Source of the DNA: Dictyophora rubrovolvata
Taxonomy: Eukaryota; Basidiomycota; Agaricomycetes; Phallales; Phallaceae
DNA length: 64,000 nucleotides
Assembly: GCA_029959195.1 (NCBI GenBank)
Contig: CP114117.1
Span: forward strand, 2,294,001-2,358,000
Reading direction: 5' to 3'
Below are positions 47,524-59,540 of the stretch, piece after piece. Within the stretch, counting starts at the first letter, position 1; every line of letters begins with the position of its first letter. The position numbers and the translations under genes were made by a program. The notes beneath the pieces were generated by a model. It was not told the origin of the DNA and did not search any database. It saw only the letters and a program-made list of their open reading frames with translations.

Positions 47524-48965
47524 ATGTCATCATACAGCATCGGAGGACAACATGTAGTAGATCAATTTGTTTCGGCCCTAAAACGACGGTGAGCAGAGTG
47601 CTGGCAGCATATGACAACATTTGGATATTTTGCTTACAGCACACGTAAGACAGGTGATCGGGGCGCGGCTGACCGCACTGCAGACAGTACATGTTCTTCG
47701 ACAAATCATCTCTTCCTCGGAATTTTCCACGATCGACGAAGCGGTGGAAATTCTTCGAAAAACTGGCCAGCAACTACAACAGGCCCAGCCAAAAGGTACA
47801 TTCAGCATGATCTCGTTTTTTCGTTCATACGACCCGGAATTATACAGAACATACCGTCGGGAATGTCGTATTGAAAATAATTCATGTCATAAGAGAAGAG
47901 CATGGTACTCTGTCCAATTCAGCAACACAATCCGCTGAAGCATTCTCTCTTGCTAATTTTGTATTAATGGGTCAACCTCAGCGCCAGCAGCGCAATGCAA
48001 CAAAAGTGCATACTCAGGATCTTAGAGATAATGACGAAGATGCGAATGAGCGGGATAGCTTTGGGAGTGCTTTAAAACCCGTTGTCCTGGATGTTATACA
48101 GGACATACAATACGAATTGGAATCGAGTTATGACAATGTAGCCAGGAATGCCAAGGATCATATCCATTCCGAGTACGTCCGACCGCAATCGTTGCTCTCT
48201 TCCCAAGAGAATACGTTAAAGCCGTTTTTTGCAGCGAGATTATATTAACAATAGCCTCTTCACGGACGGTGGAAACTTTTTTGAAATCAGCTGGCCACTA
48301 TCGGAAATTTACAGTAATCGTTTCAGAAACAGCACCGTCGTGAATATTTATCCTCGAATTTTCGTCTTCTTTTTTATATTCTGACAACTCCTCAATAGCA
48401 ACAGCGGGCATGCAATGGCACGTTCCCTTTCGTCAGCAGGAATATCTACATTCCTCGTACCTGATTCTTCAATATACGCTATGATGTCCCGTGTTAATAA
48501 AGTAGTCCTTGGAGCGCACGCCATTCTTGCGAATGGGGGCTTCTTTGCGACCTCTGGGTCATCCTTAGTCGCGATGGCTGCCCGTGCACACAGCACACCG
48601 GTTGTCGTCTGCGCTGGCCAATACAAATTCACTCCAAAATGGACAATATACAGAAATCATGCCGCGTTGGACTTTGGGGACCCAAGCCAAGTGTTGGGCT
48701 TTCAAGAAAAATGTTTTGGAGACAACGTTGATATTGTCAACCCGATATATGATTACGTCGGTCCGGAGTTTGTGGACGTGTTCATAACGAATGAGTGCGT
48801 CAGCAAAGCCTAATATAATAATATTTTGAATTCATTTTGCCTTTCTTCAGCGGTGACCATCCACCATCATCAGTATACAGGTGGGCTTGAGTCGATGTTT
48901 TGTCGATCATTCACCCATTTTTTCAAAGGCTAATCAAAGAATCTTACGGGGATATGGAGCTATAA
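47524..48965 (+). CDS. GCD7: Translation initiation factor eIF2B subunit beta
   Basis: Gcd7 is a regulatory subunit of eIF2B, the exchange factor for eIF2. Start ATG 47524 gives MSSYSIGGQHVVDQFVSALKR, then an intron (47589-47649) to QVIGARLTALQTVHVLRQII. Conserved blocks are VGNVVLKIIHVIREEHGT, TVETFLKSAGHYRKFTVIV, AMARSLSSAGISTFLVPDSSIYAMMSRVNKVVLGAHAILANGG (split across text here) and VVVCAGQYKFTPKW. The last two short exons encode GGDHPPSSVY and RLIKESYGDMEL with stop at 48963-48965. This is the usual C-terminus of the family. All introns read as GT-AG. Confidence 0.92.
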
Positions 48966-49185
48966 TTTCACGCCTTAATTTTAAAAATGGGCTTCCGTTG
49001 GTTCCCGCGGCGTGCGTGATTCGCTCCCAACTTGAAATCCACCAACGTTATACAAGTAATCTAAATCGCATAATTATATTTGCGTCCTGTACTCCATCTT
49101 AGCTTTCCTTGTGATCGTGTTATATATAAACGCAAATCAAGTGGTCGACAATCAAAAACCAAAGTCTAATCTAATATGCTCAACA
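48966..49185. other. Convergent 3' spacer of GCD7 and GUF1
   Basis: A 220-bp A/T-rich spacer between two convergent stops. Nothing else is seen. Confidence 0.4.
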
Positions 49186-52100
49186 TTATCTATCACCACC
49201 TTTAGAACTCAGTAATCCATAGAATGCCTCCTGCGGCAAATCAATACTTCCTACTCTTTTCATAAGTTTTTTGCTTTTCTAACGATGCGTTGTAAAGGGC
49301 ATATTAGAATAATTCTCTATTCAAAACACTCTCACCTTCTGATTTTCAAGATGCTTCAACTTTCGCTCATGATGTCCGCCGTACAATCCTGCTGTTACAT
49401 CCTTACGAATAGCAGATAGGTTACCCCTCGCTACTATTTTTCGACCAACTGCAGCTTGAATAGGTAATTCAAAAAGTTGCCTTGGTATGACTTTCACTTT
49501 GAACCAGTTAGATTAATTATGGTTTTGACCATGGTGAATTCTTACTCAGTTTTTTAACCCACATTTGACCAATTGACGAAGCCGAGGAAGTGTGGACGAT
49601 CAGAGCCAAAGCATCAACGGGTTTGTGATTCAACAGAAACGACATCTATTTATATGTGAGCCAGCACTTTCAGCATCAATTTTTTTTTATTTCCCTCACT
49701 TTCATCAATCTGCTTGGTTTATACCCCGCGTCCTCATAACTTGTAAGGTACTGGTCAGATCTGAAAGCACATTTTTTGAAGCAATGGGTATGACGTACTC
49801 AAAACTAGCGAAGCCAGAACTTCGATGTTTAAGCTTGTCAAAAAAATCGGAGACGATTTCACTAAGCGGTAGAATGCAGTTAATCATTATCCGGGGGGAC
49901 GAGGATGATAAATCGAGAAAACGATGTTCCAGCCCTTCGGCACGATGTGAATTACAGAGGTCAAGCATTTCTCCCAGATATTCTGTCGTTTCCTTTAGTA
50001 TCCATCAACCTGAGTGGTTAGGCATCTACATACCTTCGGGAACAATGATAGATGCCTTGACTATTGGTTCTTGAACTTCGATGACTTGCGTTCTGGCGTC
50101 ATCTACATCAGGGAATTCTGTTGGATTGCTGACGATTTTTGTTTCATTTTTATAAATCACTGGGTAGCCTTCAGTCAAAAGTCCTCGAGGATGATGGGGT
50201 TTAATAACGAGCCTTTGTATGGTACCGTAGGCGAAGTTATAATAATATTCGCATTATACTCATCTTCAAGGCGTTGCCGAAAGACGTCCTGCGATGAGCT
50301 TAGAAACAACCAGGACATATTTTTTTTACATTCTCACAAGGTGAAGTGTTCCGTAAAAACCGAGGCGCAGACCTTGGCCCAAAGCAGTCGATGAGTCTCG
50401 TTGGACAGTTACAGAACGATCAGTTAAGGTTAGCTAAAATTTATTACGAAAAAAAAAAAATCAAAGGAAAAAACCATGTGTAAGTAAGAGTTTCCATACT
50501 CGTTGAATGGATTCTTCTAGTTTTGCAAAGTCGTTAGAATCAACTGGATAAACTCCGGCAAACACCTAGACTTGCAAATTACACCGGAATCCGATTTGTA
50601 CGAACAAAAAACCTACCATTGCTTTTGCAGGAATAAAACCTGTTAAAGGTTGTATAGCTTGGCCAGCATGGAATAGGGTGTCTCCCAAATGTGCTTATAT
50701 GGATATTAATGTTTGAGGATTTACATTATATCGAATGCCATACCTTCATTATGATCCTTCATATTACATGCTGAAGCAAATGAGTTCAGTAATATTTGTA
50801 TTATCGGGAGACATAGATACCTATATAGCCCATTTGCCCAGCATATAATCTTGTTGTGGATACTTCTTCAGGATGCATTATTCCAATATCTGTAATTTCA
50901 TATCGTTTGCGCGTATGAGAGGATTGTATTTTATCTCCTGTAGAGAGGAATTATTTTTCTGATAGAAGAGACGATAGAACTTCGAAAAATACCTTTTCCA
51001 AGAACACCGCCTGTTAGGCTTATCAATGATATTACGCCTCGGTAACGATCATACCTGATTAAAACAATCAAGACGAATAGATACATTACTATGTCATAAT
51101 ATACTTTCCACGAATCGAATAACAGTCCACGAAGGGGCTCTTGAGAGGTCCCGTCTGGAGGCGGTATCCGGTCAACTATGGCACGAAGGACATCCGGCAC
51201 ACCCTGACCAGTCTTGGCAGATATCAGTAAAACATCCGCAGGGGAAATTCCAAAAATATTTTCCATTTGAGTTGTTACACGTTCAACGTCAGCAGCAGGC
51301 AAATCGACCTGTGGGATGAATCTGAACTTCTATAACCCCTTGTACTCGGATAAAGGTGCCGTACTTTGTTTAAAATGGGTATGATCTTAAGACCTTTTTC
51401 TTGGGCAATGTGGAATACGGAAAGTGTCTGGGCTTGGATACCTTGTGAAGCATCAACAAGTAATAGAGCTCCCTGGCAAGCGGCTAGACTTCGTGATACT
51501 TCCCAAGTAAAATCAACATGTCCTGGTGTGTTATACATGAAAATCTACCTTTACCACTCGAATTAATAGCCAAAATCTAACCAGGAGTATCTATCAAGTT
51601 CAAAAGATACGTCCGAGAATCGAGGGAGTGGCGCTTATAAAACATGCTAGGAAATGCGTAAGATATAGTGACACCACTGGTGGGGTATTCGATAGTATGT
51701 ATACCTAGCTGATTGAGCTTTGACTGCGACATAATAAGTTCTCTGGAAAATATGTGCAAATACACATGTGGACCATACCCGTGATTCCTCTTTCGCGCTC
51801 GACCTTTAATTTGTCGAGAAACTGCTTGTTTTGGCCATGCTGCTTCACCTCAATGGTATGGGTCAACTGAAAATTACAGTTTCAGCATATACACTTATGA
51901 GGCGCGCATGAAAACAGTCGAACTTCGAGTAATCTAACTCCAACCGTTTAATTTCTAGAGACATTAATTGTATTTAAATTGGCGTACCTATCTGCTAAGG
52001 TTGATTTTCCATGGTCTAGGTTCCATTAGAGAACATGTTGTTGCTGAACATTTCATATGAGCATTTCACCTATATGTGCTATTATGGAAAAGTTTCTGTG

Positions 52101-52320
52101 TGTGTCGTATTGAAAAAGAAGAAAAACTTAAGAAAAAAAATGGATGAATGTGACGGAAATGTTACCGGATTGTGTCGTTGGTAAAATCCTGCATTTGAAA
52201 ACTCGCTTTCGAAGAATAATAACAACCCGACCTCTGAAAAACATTGGTAGCCTTTTTGGATAAACATAGAATGTACAGACGGTTCCACGCTGCGAGATTG
52301 CCCGGTGGAGGTCGAGGCAT
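49186..52320 (-). CDS. GUF1: Mitochondrial ribosome-associated GTPase Guf1 (LepA/EF4)
   Basis: Guf1 is the mitochondrial EF4/LepA factor that supports translation fidelity under stress. Start ATG 52320 ([16 protein letters not shown]) opens a presequence ending DFTNDTIR. A 26-nt microexon (52070-52095) then supplies NFSIIAHI, and the next exon begins [10 protein letters not shown], completing G1. Other G motifs are DTPGHVDF, NKVDLP and SAKTGQGV. Downstream blocks are [29 protein letters not shown] and [14 protein letters not shown]. The C-terminal domain ends with [15 protein letters not shown], then [20 protein letters not shown] and a stop at 49186. It has many short introns, some with approximate limits. 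Confidence 0.93.
52070..52095 (-). other. 26-nt microexon in GUF1
   Basis: On the minus strand the exon starts AAACTTTTCC after an acceptor ACACAG and ends ATATAG before GTGAAATG. It encodes the central part of [15 protein letters not shown] and keeps frame on both sides (phases 2 and 1). Skipping it would remove the start of the P-loop strand. Confidence 0.85.
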
Positions 52321-52566
52321 ACGGTTAACAGTATTACCAACATGTGACATTGTGTGGACATTGCATGACATTGATATGTCTGAACCAAATTTACTGCCAC
52401 AATTGCTTATAACATATATGAATACTTTTTTCAAATTCAAAATTGTGTATTCGGACTCCCACTACAGATATTTTTTTTTGTTAGAACTACGTCTTACGCA
52501 AAAGGAAGACAGCAATTATGTAAGACGACGGTCTTTCCTGCTTTGAAACTCCGATCTTTGAACAAA
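52321..52566. promoter_or_regulatory. Divergent promoter, GUF1 and CWF18
   Basis: The start codons lie 246 bp apart. Minus-strand frames in this stretch only extend the GUF1 frame upstream and are not conserved. Confidence 0.4.
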
Positions 52567-53210
52567 ATGACTTCATTAGAGGTAGAGGCAAAAGCTCGCA
52601 AGGAACGACTACTAGCTCTGAGAAGACGAAAAGCAGGAGAAGAAGGAACAGATGGCAAAGATGATGGGTTTGTCTTACGTTGTTAAACATGTTTTGGCGT
52701 TAAACTGACAATTCTTTTTTAACAGTTTACTTTTGAAACGACGCAATTTCGACCCGGAAACGCGTACATTACGAAGATTTGACCCGAGTATTATGCCGGA
52801 AGACACTGTCGAGAATGATGTTAAAGGACTAGCGGAGAAGATTGTTTTAGAAGATGAAGAGCGGCAAAAACAAGAATTGGTTTGTGTCGTGGAGCTGATC
52901 ATCCACATCTGTCACTTATCGCATTACTTCACAGGATCTCATGAATATTGCCCCAAAACGGGTAAATTGGGATCTCAAACGTGAAATGGAGAAGAAACTA
53001 TCCAAACTCGAACGCCGGACGAACGAAGCCATTCATACCTTGATACGTGCGTTCTTCTTTGGTATTCGCGTGAATTCACGCGCGAGACTTACTTCCCGTC
53101 TAGGGCAACGTATAGCGGCCCAAAAAGGGAATGAAGGGGATCTAGTCGCAGCTCTAAACGATCATCAAAAGGATCGAGAAGTGGAGGAAGAGGGTTCGGA
53201 CGAAGAATAA
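52567..53210 (+). CDS. cwf18: mRNA splicing factor Cwf18 (CCDC12)
   Basis: Cwf18/CCDC12 is a small coiled-coil component of the activated spliceosome. Three exons give about 170 residues: MTSLEVEAKARKERLLALRR, then LLKRRNFDPETRTLRRFDPS, and DLMNIAPKRVNWDLKREMEKKLSKLERRT (split across text) with IAPKRVNWDLKRE as the hallmark of the family. The C-terminus adds RLGQRIAAQKG and an acidic tail EEEGSDEE. The introns (near 52670-52726 and 52881-52934) are GT-AG. The length suits the family. Confidence 0.9.
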
Positions 53211-53356
53211 TAAAGTTCGGTAATATACATGGCATGTACACGTATGTGTATTATATAACATTAATGTGCTACAAAGTTCGATTTTAGACATCTGATTCTA
53301 GAACAAGGTCGACGTAGCAATGGGGTGGAAAAAAGGAAGCGGCAGAAAGCGGAAGG
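53211..53356. other. Convergent 3' spacer
   Basis: A 146-bp spacer lies between the stops of the Cwf18 and WOPR genes. Nothing else is seen. Confidence 0.4.
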
Positions 53357-54250
53357 TTATATGATATGTTGAGAGTTTAACATCCGGATCACCCTCTGGT
53401 CTTCTGGAAACCTTTCGTCGTAATACGGATGCGACGTGGATTGCTGCCCCTGGAAGTTGAACATGGAATTGTCCAAAGAATGTCGTGGCATATGGGCTGC
53501 TCTGTGATGATGATCTTCTCCGGGCTTATGTGATTCTTTTGGTTTCGGTTTCCCCGGTTGGTATACTCCGGACGGAACTTTGACCTTTGCTAAGCTGGGG
53601 TCCTCTGCAGGTACCGGGAGGTCATTCCAGTCTGACTTGGTAGAATAAGCGGTTATATGCCACTTTCTTTTCACGCCTGTGACTGGGTCGATAGCCCAGG
53701 AGGAATAGGCTTGTTTGATGAGACCCATGGGTCTGACTATATCGCCGCGTTCGTGCTGGGTATATGACATGGAAGTTGATTGTCCTTGTGGTGACATTTC
53801 TACGAAGCGGTAGGATCCAGCGGCTCTAATGCTTGAAAGAGAGATTAATATGTCAGGCCAAATGGGACCACGAAAAGGAATATCTGACGTACAGATCCCC
53901 TGGGATTATCTTTTCCTGTGAAGACTATTGAGAAAAAACGACTTTGCTCTCCAAATGCAAGTTAAAGTACAAACCTCGTAAAACAAAAACGGCTCTCTTG
54001 CTCGGGATGGTGTCCACATTCTTCCATCAGTCCATCGTTTCAAGCCGTATTCGTTGTCGCTCTCTTCCCAGACGAAAATGGCCCCTGAGCGTATGAACAT
54101 ATTCCGTTCATTCTCATTCAACCGGCGTTCGACGGGTTGTAAAAAGCCGATTCTGACTGCCTCTAGAACTATCTGCGCGTCTCGGGTATCTCTGATACGC
54201 AGTCGAGGATGTGTTGGACGTTGAAGGTCCTGCACCGGGGAATAAAACAT
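53357..54250 (-). CDS. Gti1/Pac2 (WOPR) family transcription regulator
   Basis: WOPR proteins (Wor1, Ryp1, Gti1, Pac2) are fungal DNA-binding regulators of morphology and reproduction. WOPRa is complete: LQRPTHPRLRIRDTRDAQIVLEAVRIG, VERRLNENERNMFIRSGAIFVWEE and GLKRWTDGRMWTPSRAREPFLFYE. After two short introns WOPRb follows with GDIVRPMGLIKQAYS and RKWHITAYSTKSDWNDLPVP. The C-terminus is proline/lysine-rich and histidine-containing. I start at ATG 54250 (MFYSPVQDLQRPT), since family members begin close to the WOPRa domain; ATG 54409 would add 53 unconserved residues. About 270 residues, the size of the short Pac2-like members. Confidence 0.88.
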
Positions 54251-55368
54251 GGCTCTTACAGGCGAGGTATGATATTTATACAATGAAACCCAAGAAGAAA
54301 CGTTTTCACCGAGAGTGATGTGTTGAAAGAGCTTCAGTGATGCCCTTGTTCTGAGTCCTTCTCCTGCGATTGGAAGAGCGGTGCTGAAAGTGTTCTTGGC
54401 CTCGAACATCGACACCAGGGCCGTCTTTTTAAAGTGGGATACGGCTAACTGGAGACCATATAATTATTGACTTTTTGATGTGATACGAGCCGTGGGTATT
54501 GGGATATAGAAGGGACGCTTAGTGACGGTTTCGGGAGGGGCGGATTATGTTCCCATTCTGGTTGTCAATCTGGGAGCGGACATTGAGGTACCAAAGAGCG
54601 AAGCGATGATCCAGCTGCTCCAAAAAGTCTAAATGCGATAAGTCCCTTTCGCTTGCTTCAGCTCTGGCACAGGCTTCCCCAGATCTAAGGGGATATGGCA
54701 GCTTTATGGAATCCCCCAAAAACAGTATGATAACTTTGAAGTGGCTTGTCCTTGCAAAAACCGGGGTTTACGACTACATACGTAGTCCGTCGTTTATTTT
54801 GGCAATTGTATACAATTACAGAATATTTACATGCCTTGTTCGCGAATCTTCTACAAGGGCCAGAATCACCTATTATTTTAGATATTTTATTTCCATAGTC
54901 ACGGCCCCGTGAATTGTAAAAAAGATGAGGTTAACTTGTTCATATTCTCACCAGGTCGTATATTAGGCAATTACCGGTCGGGCGCAGTCGGCTGATCTCA
55001 GCGCGGCGTGGGGGATGATGTTGGTGATGATAAGGTGGTGGTGGTGGAACTTTCTTTTCTTTCGCTGGAGAGTTTCAAATTACAGTTGACCAATAATTGA
55101 GATTAAACCAAAAGGGAAATATCAAAAACTTGGCGGTACATCGATATGCGAATGACGAGTCAGAAAGACTGTGTTATATATATATATATATATATTTGTT
55201 AAAGAGATTATTTTTATTTTATTTTATGAGTGGAATGAGAAATATATTTTGTGATGTACACCCAGGTACATACTTACTCTGGAGATACAGTTCAAATATG
55301 TAAAGTGACCGCTTACATAATTTTCAATTGTCCACGGAAGCAGAAACGTAGCCATTAGTGACACACCC
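54251..55368. promoter_or_regulatory. Divergent region upstream of WOPR and elongin A genes
   Basis: This 1.1-kb region holds both promoters. A (TA)n run lies at about 55173-55193. A minus-strand frame at 54519-54719 has no domain. A long upstream region is usual for WOPR regulators, which often control their own genes. Confidence 0.4.
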
Positions 55369-56695
55369 ATGGACGACTCAAACTCGAGTGTGCGATCTGA
55401 CCGACAGTTCAAAATTCCTTCGCTAACACATTATTGCTACAAATGTGAGCATAGCGACTTTTTTCATCAAGTTCTCATCTTTTGACGACGTTGTTTTAGA
55501 TATAAACTCTCATCTCGACTGTGAGCATTTGCAGTGCCACCCCGAATAACATCCGTTCCGTCAGCTAATGATAATACATAGCAATTCAAAGCTTGGGATC
55601 GCTGCCATTTTCCATATGCGAACCCATCCTACGAAGTTGTTCTGCCGAGCAACTTTTAACCGTGGAGAACAATTCCCCCGTAAGTTTCATTCGGTTAACG
55701 CGCACTCGCGCGAATAGTATTTTGGACCCGATCATACATAGCTCATTTATATTTGCATCCGTTCGTAGCACTTGCTCGCCGAAGACCAAGGTTCAAGTCT
55801 CAAATTTCTCTGTCACTAGTAAAAACAAAATATCTCAAAATCTACACAGATATATGGCAAAACTTGTGCTGTCGTGATTTTCCTAGATTAGACCAATCTG
55901 TGAGAAACAATCAACTTGATCCTTCACCGAACTGTTGGAGAGAACAATACTTTGTATGTGAACCCGACGATATCCAAATTTCGTTTATTTTTCTAAATTA
56001 AATTAATTTCTTTTATTCTTTTAAAAGACATGTCTTCGCGAAGAAGAGAAAAGATTCGAAGAAATTGGCAGCCGTTTACGGATTCGTCGTGAAGAAGTCG
56101 ATCAAGAGAAAAAAGGACGACAAGTCATTGTAACAGACAAATTATTCCCCTCTAAAAGAACTCGCCGTGAGTTTACATTTTTGGTATGTGTTGGCTTGCG
56201 CTTTGCTTATGAAGCAATTATTTCTCTTTCTTCTCAAAAGTCAATTCTGGAACCGGCAAATCAAAGTCATTGTTTGCAAAGGCGAAAGCCGATTCCCTCA
56301 AATTTCAGCGGCTTTTCTATAACCCTTCTACATTACCTTCCATGCATTCTAAGCCCATTAAGCCCCGTATGAGTGCGCCACCATTGAAACCCCCACCCCC
56401 GCCGGCATCATCCTCCTCACCTTCCAAGTCTGTAACCCTAACCCCGCCGCTACCAGTAAAAAGACCTTCCACCTCGGCTTCAAATGACAACGCTTCTAAT
56501 TCAACGACAACGACAACAACGAAAATCACACTATCACCATCATCTTCAGCTACGTCCATACCGGTGATACCGCAGTCAACAAGAAATAACTCCAGTCCTG
56601 CCAAGAAAGATCCCATGGCAGCGTTGTTTATGCCCAAACATAAAGCATACTCGCAGCGACCTTCTAATCCACCAATAGACGTTCGGCGCAAATGA
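55369..56695 (+). CDS. Elongin A-like RNA polymerase II elongation factor subunit
   Basis: Elongin A binds elongin B/C and stimulates Pol II elongation, or acts as a ubiquitin ligase adaptor for stalled Pol II (Ela1 in yeast). The proposed first exon (55369-55444) reads MDDSNSSVRSDRQFKIPSLTHYCYK and is joined over a 137-nt intron to SIQSLGSLPFSICEPILRSCSAEQLLTVE (split), the BC-box/F-box-like core. It continues HLLAEDQ, DIWQNLCCRDFPRLD, then LREEEKRFEEIGSRLRIRREE and LFPSKRTRR. The C-terminal exon begins SKSLFAKAKADSLKFQRLFYNP, another family hallmark, and ends in a disordered serine/threonine-rich tail ending PSNPPIDVRRK. The exon phases agree. Confidence 0.82.
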
Positions 56696-59540
56696 TTTTT
56701 CCAGAGATACCGTACTGTCTATCCATTTATGCATTCATTCATTCGTTCGTTCGTTCGTTCATTCACTCAGCGCATCTTATTTTATTTTCCTTTTCTCATG
56801 GACTCTTGGTAAGTTTTCTGTTTCTCCCGGACGGGTTATCCGTTATTACCTTTTGCATTTGTCGGAATCCAATGTTGCGTTTCATCTTTTTACATAATGT
56901 CTGATGTGCTGTGTATTTATTATGTATAGATACCGCTCAAAATTTGTAGTAGAACGAATAATTTGAGAGTCTGTTGATATATTTATTGGATTCAGATCCG
57001 GATCTGCTTTATTCCACTAATAACTGCCGAAACGTTGTTCAAGTCGAAAGAAAAAAAAAACACCCCAAGTCTTTCAAAAAGCGACGTGTTTACTAATTTG
57101 GAACAATAATCAATTTTATTTCTTCTTGGTGATATCGGAAGTACTTTCGCCAAACACAGTTTTTCCCCCCGGGCCCTCTTCCAAGGATGTACATGTGTTG
57201 ATTATTTGCACATACATACATAGCAGCAGCTGCGGAACCGGGCTTAAGGCCAAGATATGATTGTTGGACAAGTTCCGCGTGTGATTCGCTAAATTCACCA
57301 ACGGCTCTCAATGATCAAATGCTCGGTGTCGAATTTGAAAAGTTTGCGTGCTGACGCGTTCCGCTATCTGGCAGAAATTGCCCGAGGGCGCACTTGGGTA
57401 CATTATTTAAATTACATCCGAGTGAGTTCAGGTCGCGCCAGAAAACTTTGCATCAAAATAAACAAAAAATAATTATTGGATATGGATTCACCGGCGATGA
57501 TCAGTTTACAAATGCAAGGAAATACATATTCACTTCATTACTCATAGGTTGTATTGACATCATTTACCCGTCGAACGACTTTTTTTTTCCAGATTTTACT
57601 ATTAGTCAAACCAATCCCAGAACTGTGGAACATCTTGAGGGTTCAAAAAATTTTCATTTCAACACAGTTTCGATGATGACATAGCATGTACTTCACAGAA
57701 ATAGCTATGTCGGAATTTGCCCTAAGCTGCGCAGTAAGGTGAAATAATTATTTTTATTTTATTTTACTTTGTCTTGGACTCGGAATCAAGTCGATTAACA
57801 ATACATTATAATTTCACATGTCAAAGCGTCCCTTTTCGATGTACATATGTAAATGATTGTGCGAAATAGAACGTGTCAAGGGGTCCCTAAAGACCAGGTG
57901 CGATACCGCTTCCCTTTTGTCTGAGGGGTGTGGGGGAGAAGGGGGGTCGAGGACGGGTTGATTGCAATTTAGGCGAAAACGAGCGGGGGGAGAAATCACT
58001 GACTGGAATGGTAACTTGTAAGGTAAGCAGCAGCCGCTGGAGGCTGTGCAGCACTAAGACTCGGGGGAGTTGATTATAATACAGCCACGTGGGATTTGCT
58101 CTTCGCAGTCCTGATGATAATAGGTGAAATAAAATGAACGGAGGGAGACATTCGAGGAGTCGTTCGCACGTGGGAAGCTAATAGGAAGGGGTTCTGACTA
58201 TTACTCTCTGACAGGCCATAATGATCGGCCGGAGAATCTACAGCGATACGAACCTTGGAATATGAAGTCGATCGGATGGATCCGGATTGCTGTATGTATA
58301 TGCGCATGAGTTTACCAGTGGGCCACGGGAAATTGAAACGGAGGCATGATGCGACTGCCACATGAGAATAAGCGAAATGTGTATGTCGCGGCAGAGGGCA
58401 GTAGAGCGACTTTGCAATAAGTTCAATTCGTTGTTCATGATACATAACTTTGTAGTGATAGTCGAGATGAAATCCACACACCCACCCCCACCCCCACTCT
58501 TAGGCGGTGGGAATTGAGGAGATACAAGGCTCGCATCACAAGCAGCGGAAGTATGAGCACAGTGAGAGGCTTCTGCGTAAGGTTTTTACCAAGGAAGCAT
58601 AATAAGAACGTGTCAGGCAACGTCCGTTAGTTCGCCGGTTGGGGTTCTTTGGTCGAGAAAGGGTCATGAAAGACAAAAGAACGTTGCCGAGACACACTCT
58701 CGTGGGTCTGGATGAGTTAGTTTTGTACACGCGTCGGTATCGCAAGTGGTGGTCGTAACCAGAACAAGGGTACGGTGTACAGTGTAGGGGGACTGAACTT
58801 TGAGGGTTGGTTCAATGCGGGATTTTCCGGTCAATGATTCAAGACGTCGAGAGCAAGGCTACAAGGCTATTGAATATTGAGTACTGAATATTGAGTCGTG
58901 GGCCATTGGCACTGACGAGAGACGCCGGCCACGAGGCAAACAGAGCCTTGAAAGTGTAATCAGTAAAATTGACCGTGCGCGTTATCTGAACTGGCAGTGA
59001 CTTGGGTGACTCGGGTGACGCGGTGACCGGTGACCGGTGACGGTGACCTCAGTCGAACGGCGGCGCTGGAAATTACATACACACTACACCTACACTACAC
59101 TAGTACTGTACCAGCCAGTACATGACTTGACTTGGCTCTGAGCGCATTCCACGCGATTTCTCCACTGCTCATATATCTTGTTTCTCATTATCTGTCATCT
59201 GCCAGTGCGTCACTTGCACCCTCTCCACGTTTTCTTTGCCGCTCTGGACGCCTCCCAGCCAAATAGTATACAGAGGCTCGTACCCTCCACTCGTACAGCG
59301 TCTCAAAGAGAGTCAGACTCGGACGACAATCTCACTCCTTCTCCTCATCCTCATCATCGTCTTCCTTCGTCCCCGTCGTCTTCCTCAGCTCGCTCCCTTT
59401 ATCCTTCTCTCGTCTCTGCGCCCCAGCAACCTCACCCTTCATCCTCCTCCTCAGAGCCTGCTCGCAAACGTTCTCGTATTCATCCCCCCGTCACTCGGCT
59501 CTCCGCTTCCGACTCTTCCTCGTCCACTCATTATCTCACC
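56696..59540. other. Long intergenic region before the Gid7 gene
   Basis: The region holds the elongin A 3' end and a tandem TTCA/TTCG repeat near 56738-56766. Possible last exons of an unrecognised minus-strand gene lie at 57116-57310. From about 57900 on it should be the promoter and leader of the Gid7 gene, with a C/T-rich plus-strand stretch at 59200-59540. Between 58980 and 59050 there is a GGTGACC/GGTGAC tandem repeat. Confidence 0.4.
57116..57310 (-). CDS. Possible 3' exons of an unrecognised small gene
   Basis: The minus strand reads VGEFSESHAELVQQSYLGLKPG, and after a candidate short intron (GTATGTGC to GGAAG) GPGGKTVFGESTSDITKKK with a stop at 57116. The lysine end and even codon use look coding. 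The upstream exon and start are not found and I do not recognise the family. It may be chance. Confidence 0.25.

Noticed and set aside
56317-56691. 124-residue minus-strand glycine/glutamate-rich frame
   Set aside because: Antisense shadow of the serine/proline-rich elongin A tail.
59178-59540. Serine/proline-rich frame directly upstream of and in frame with GID7
   Set aside because: The frame has no ATG before 59541, and its composition follows from a C/T-rich leader. I start GID7 at 59541, though an upstream exon cannot be excluded.
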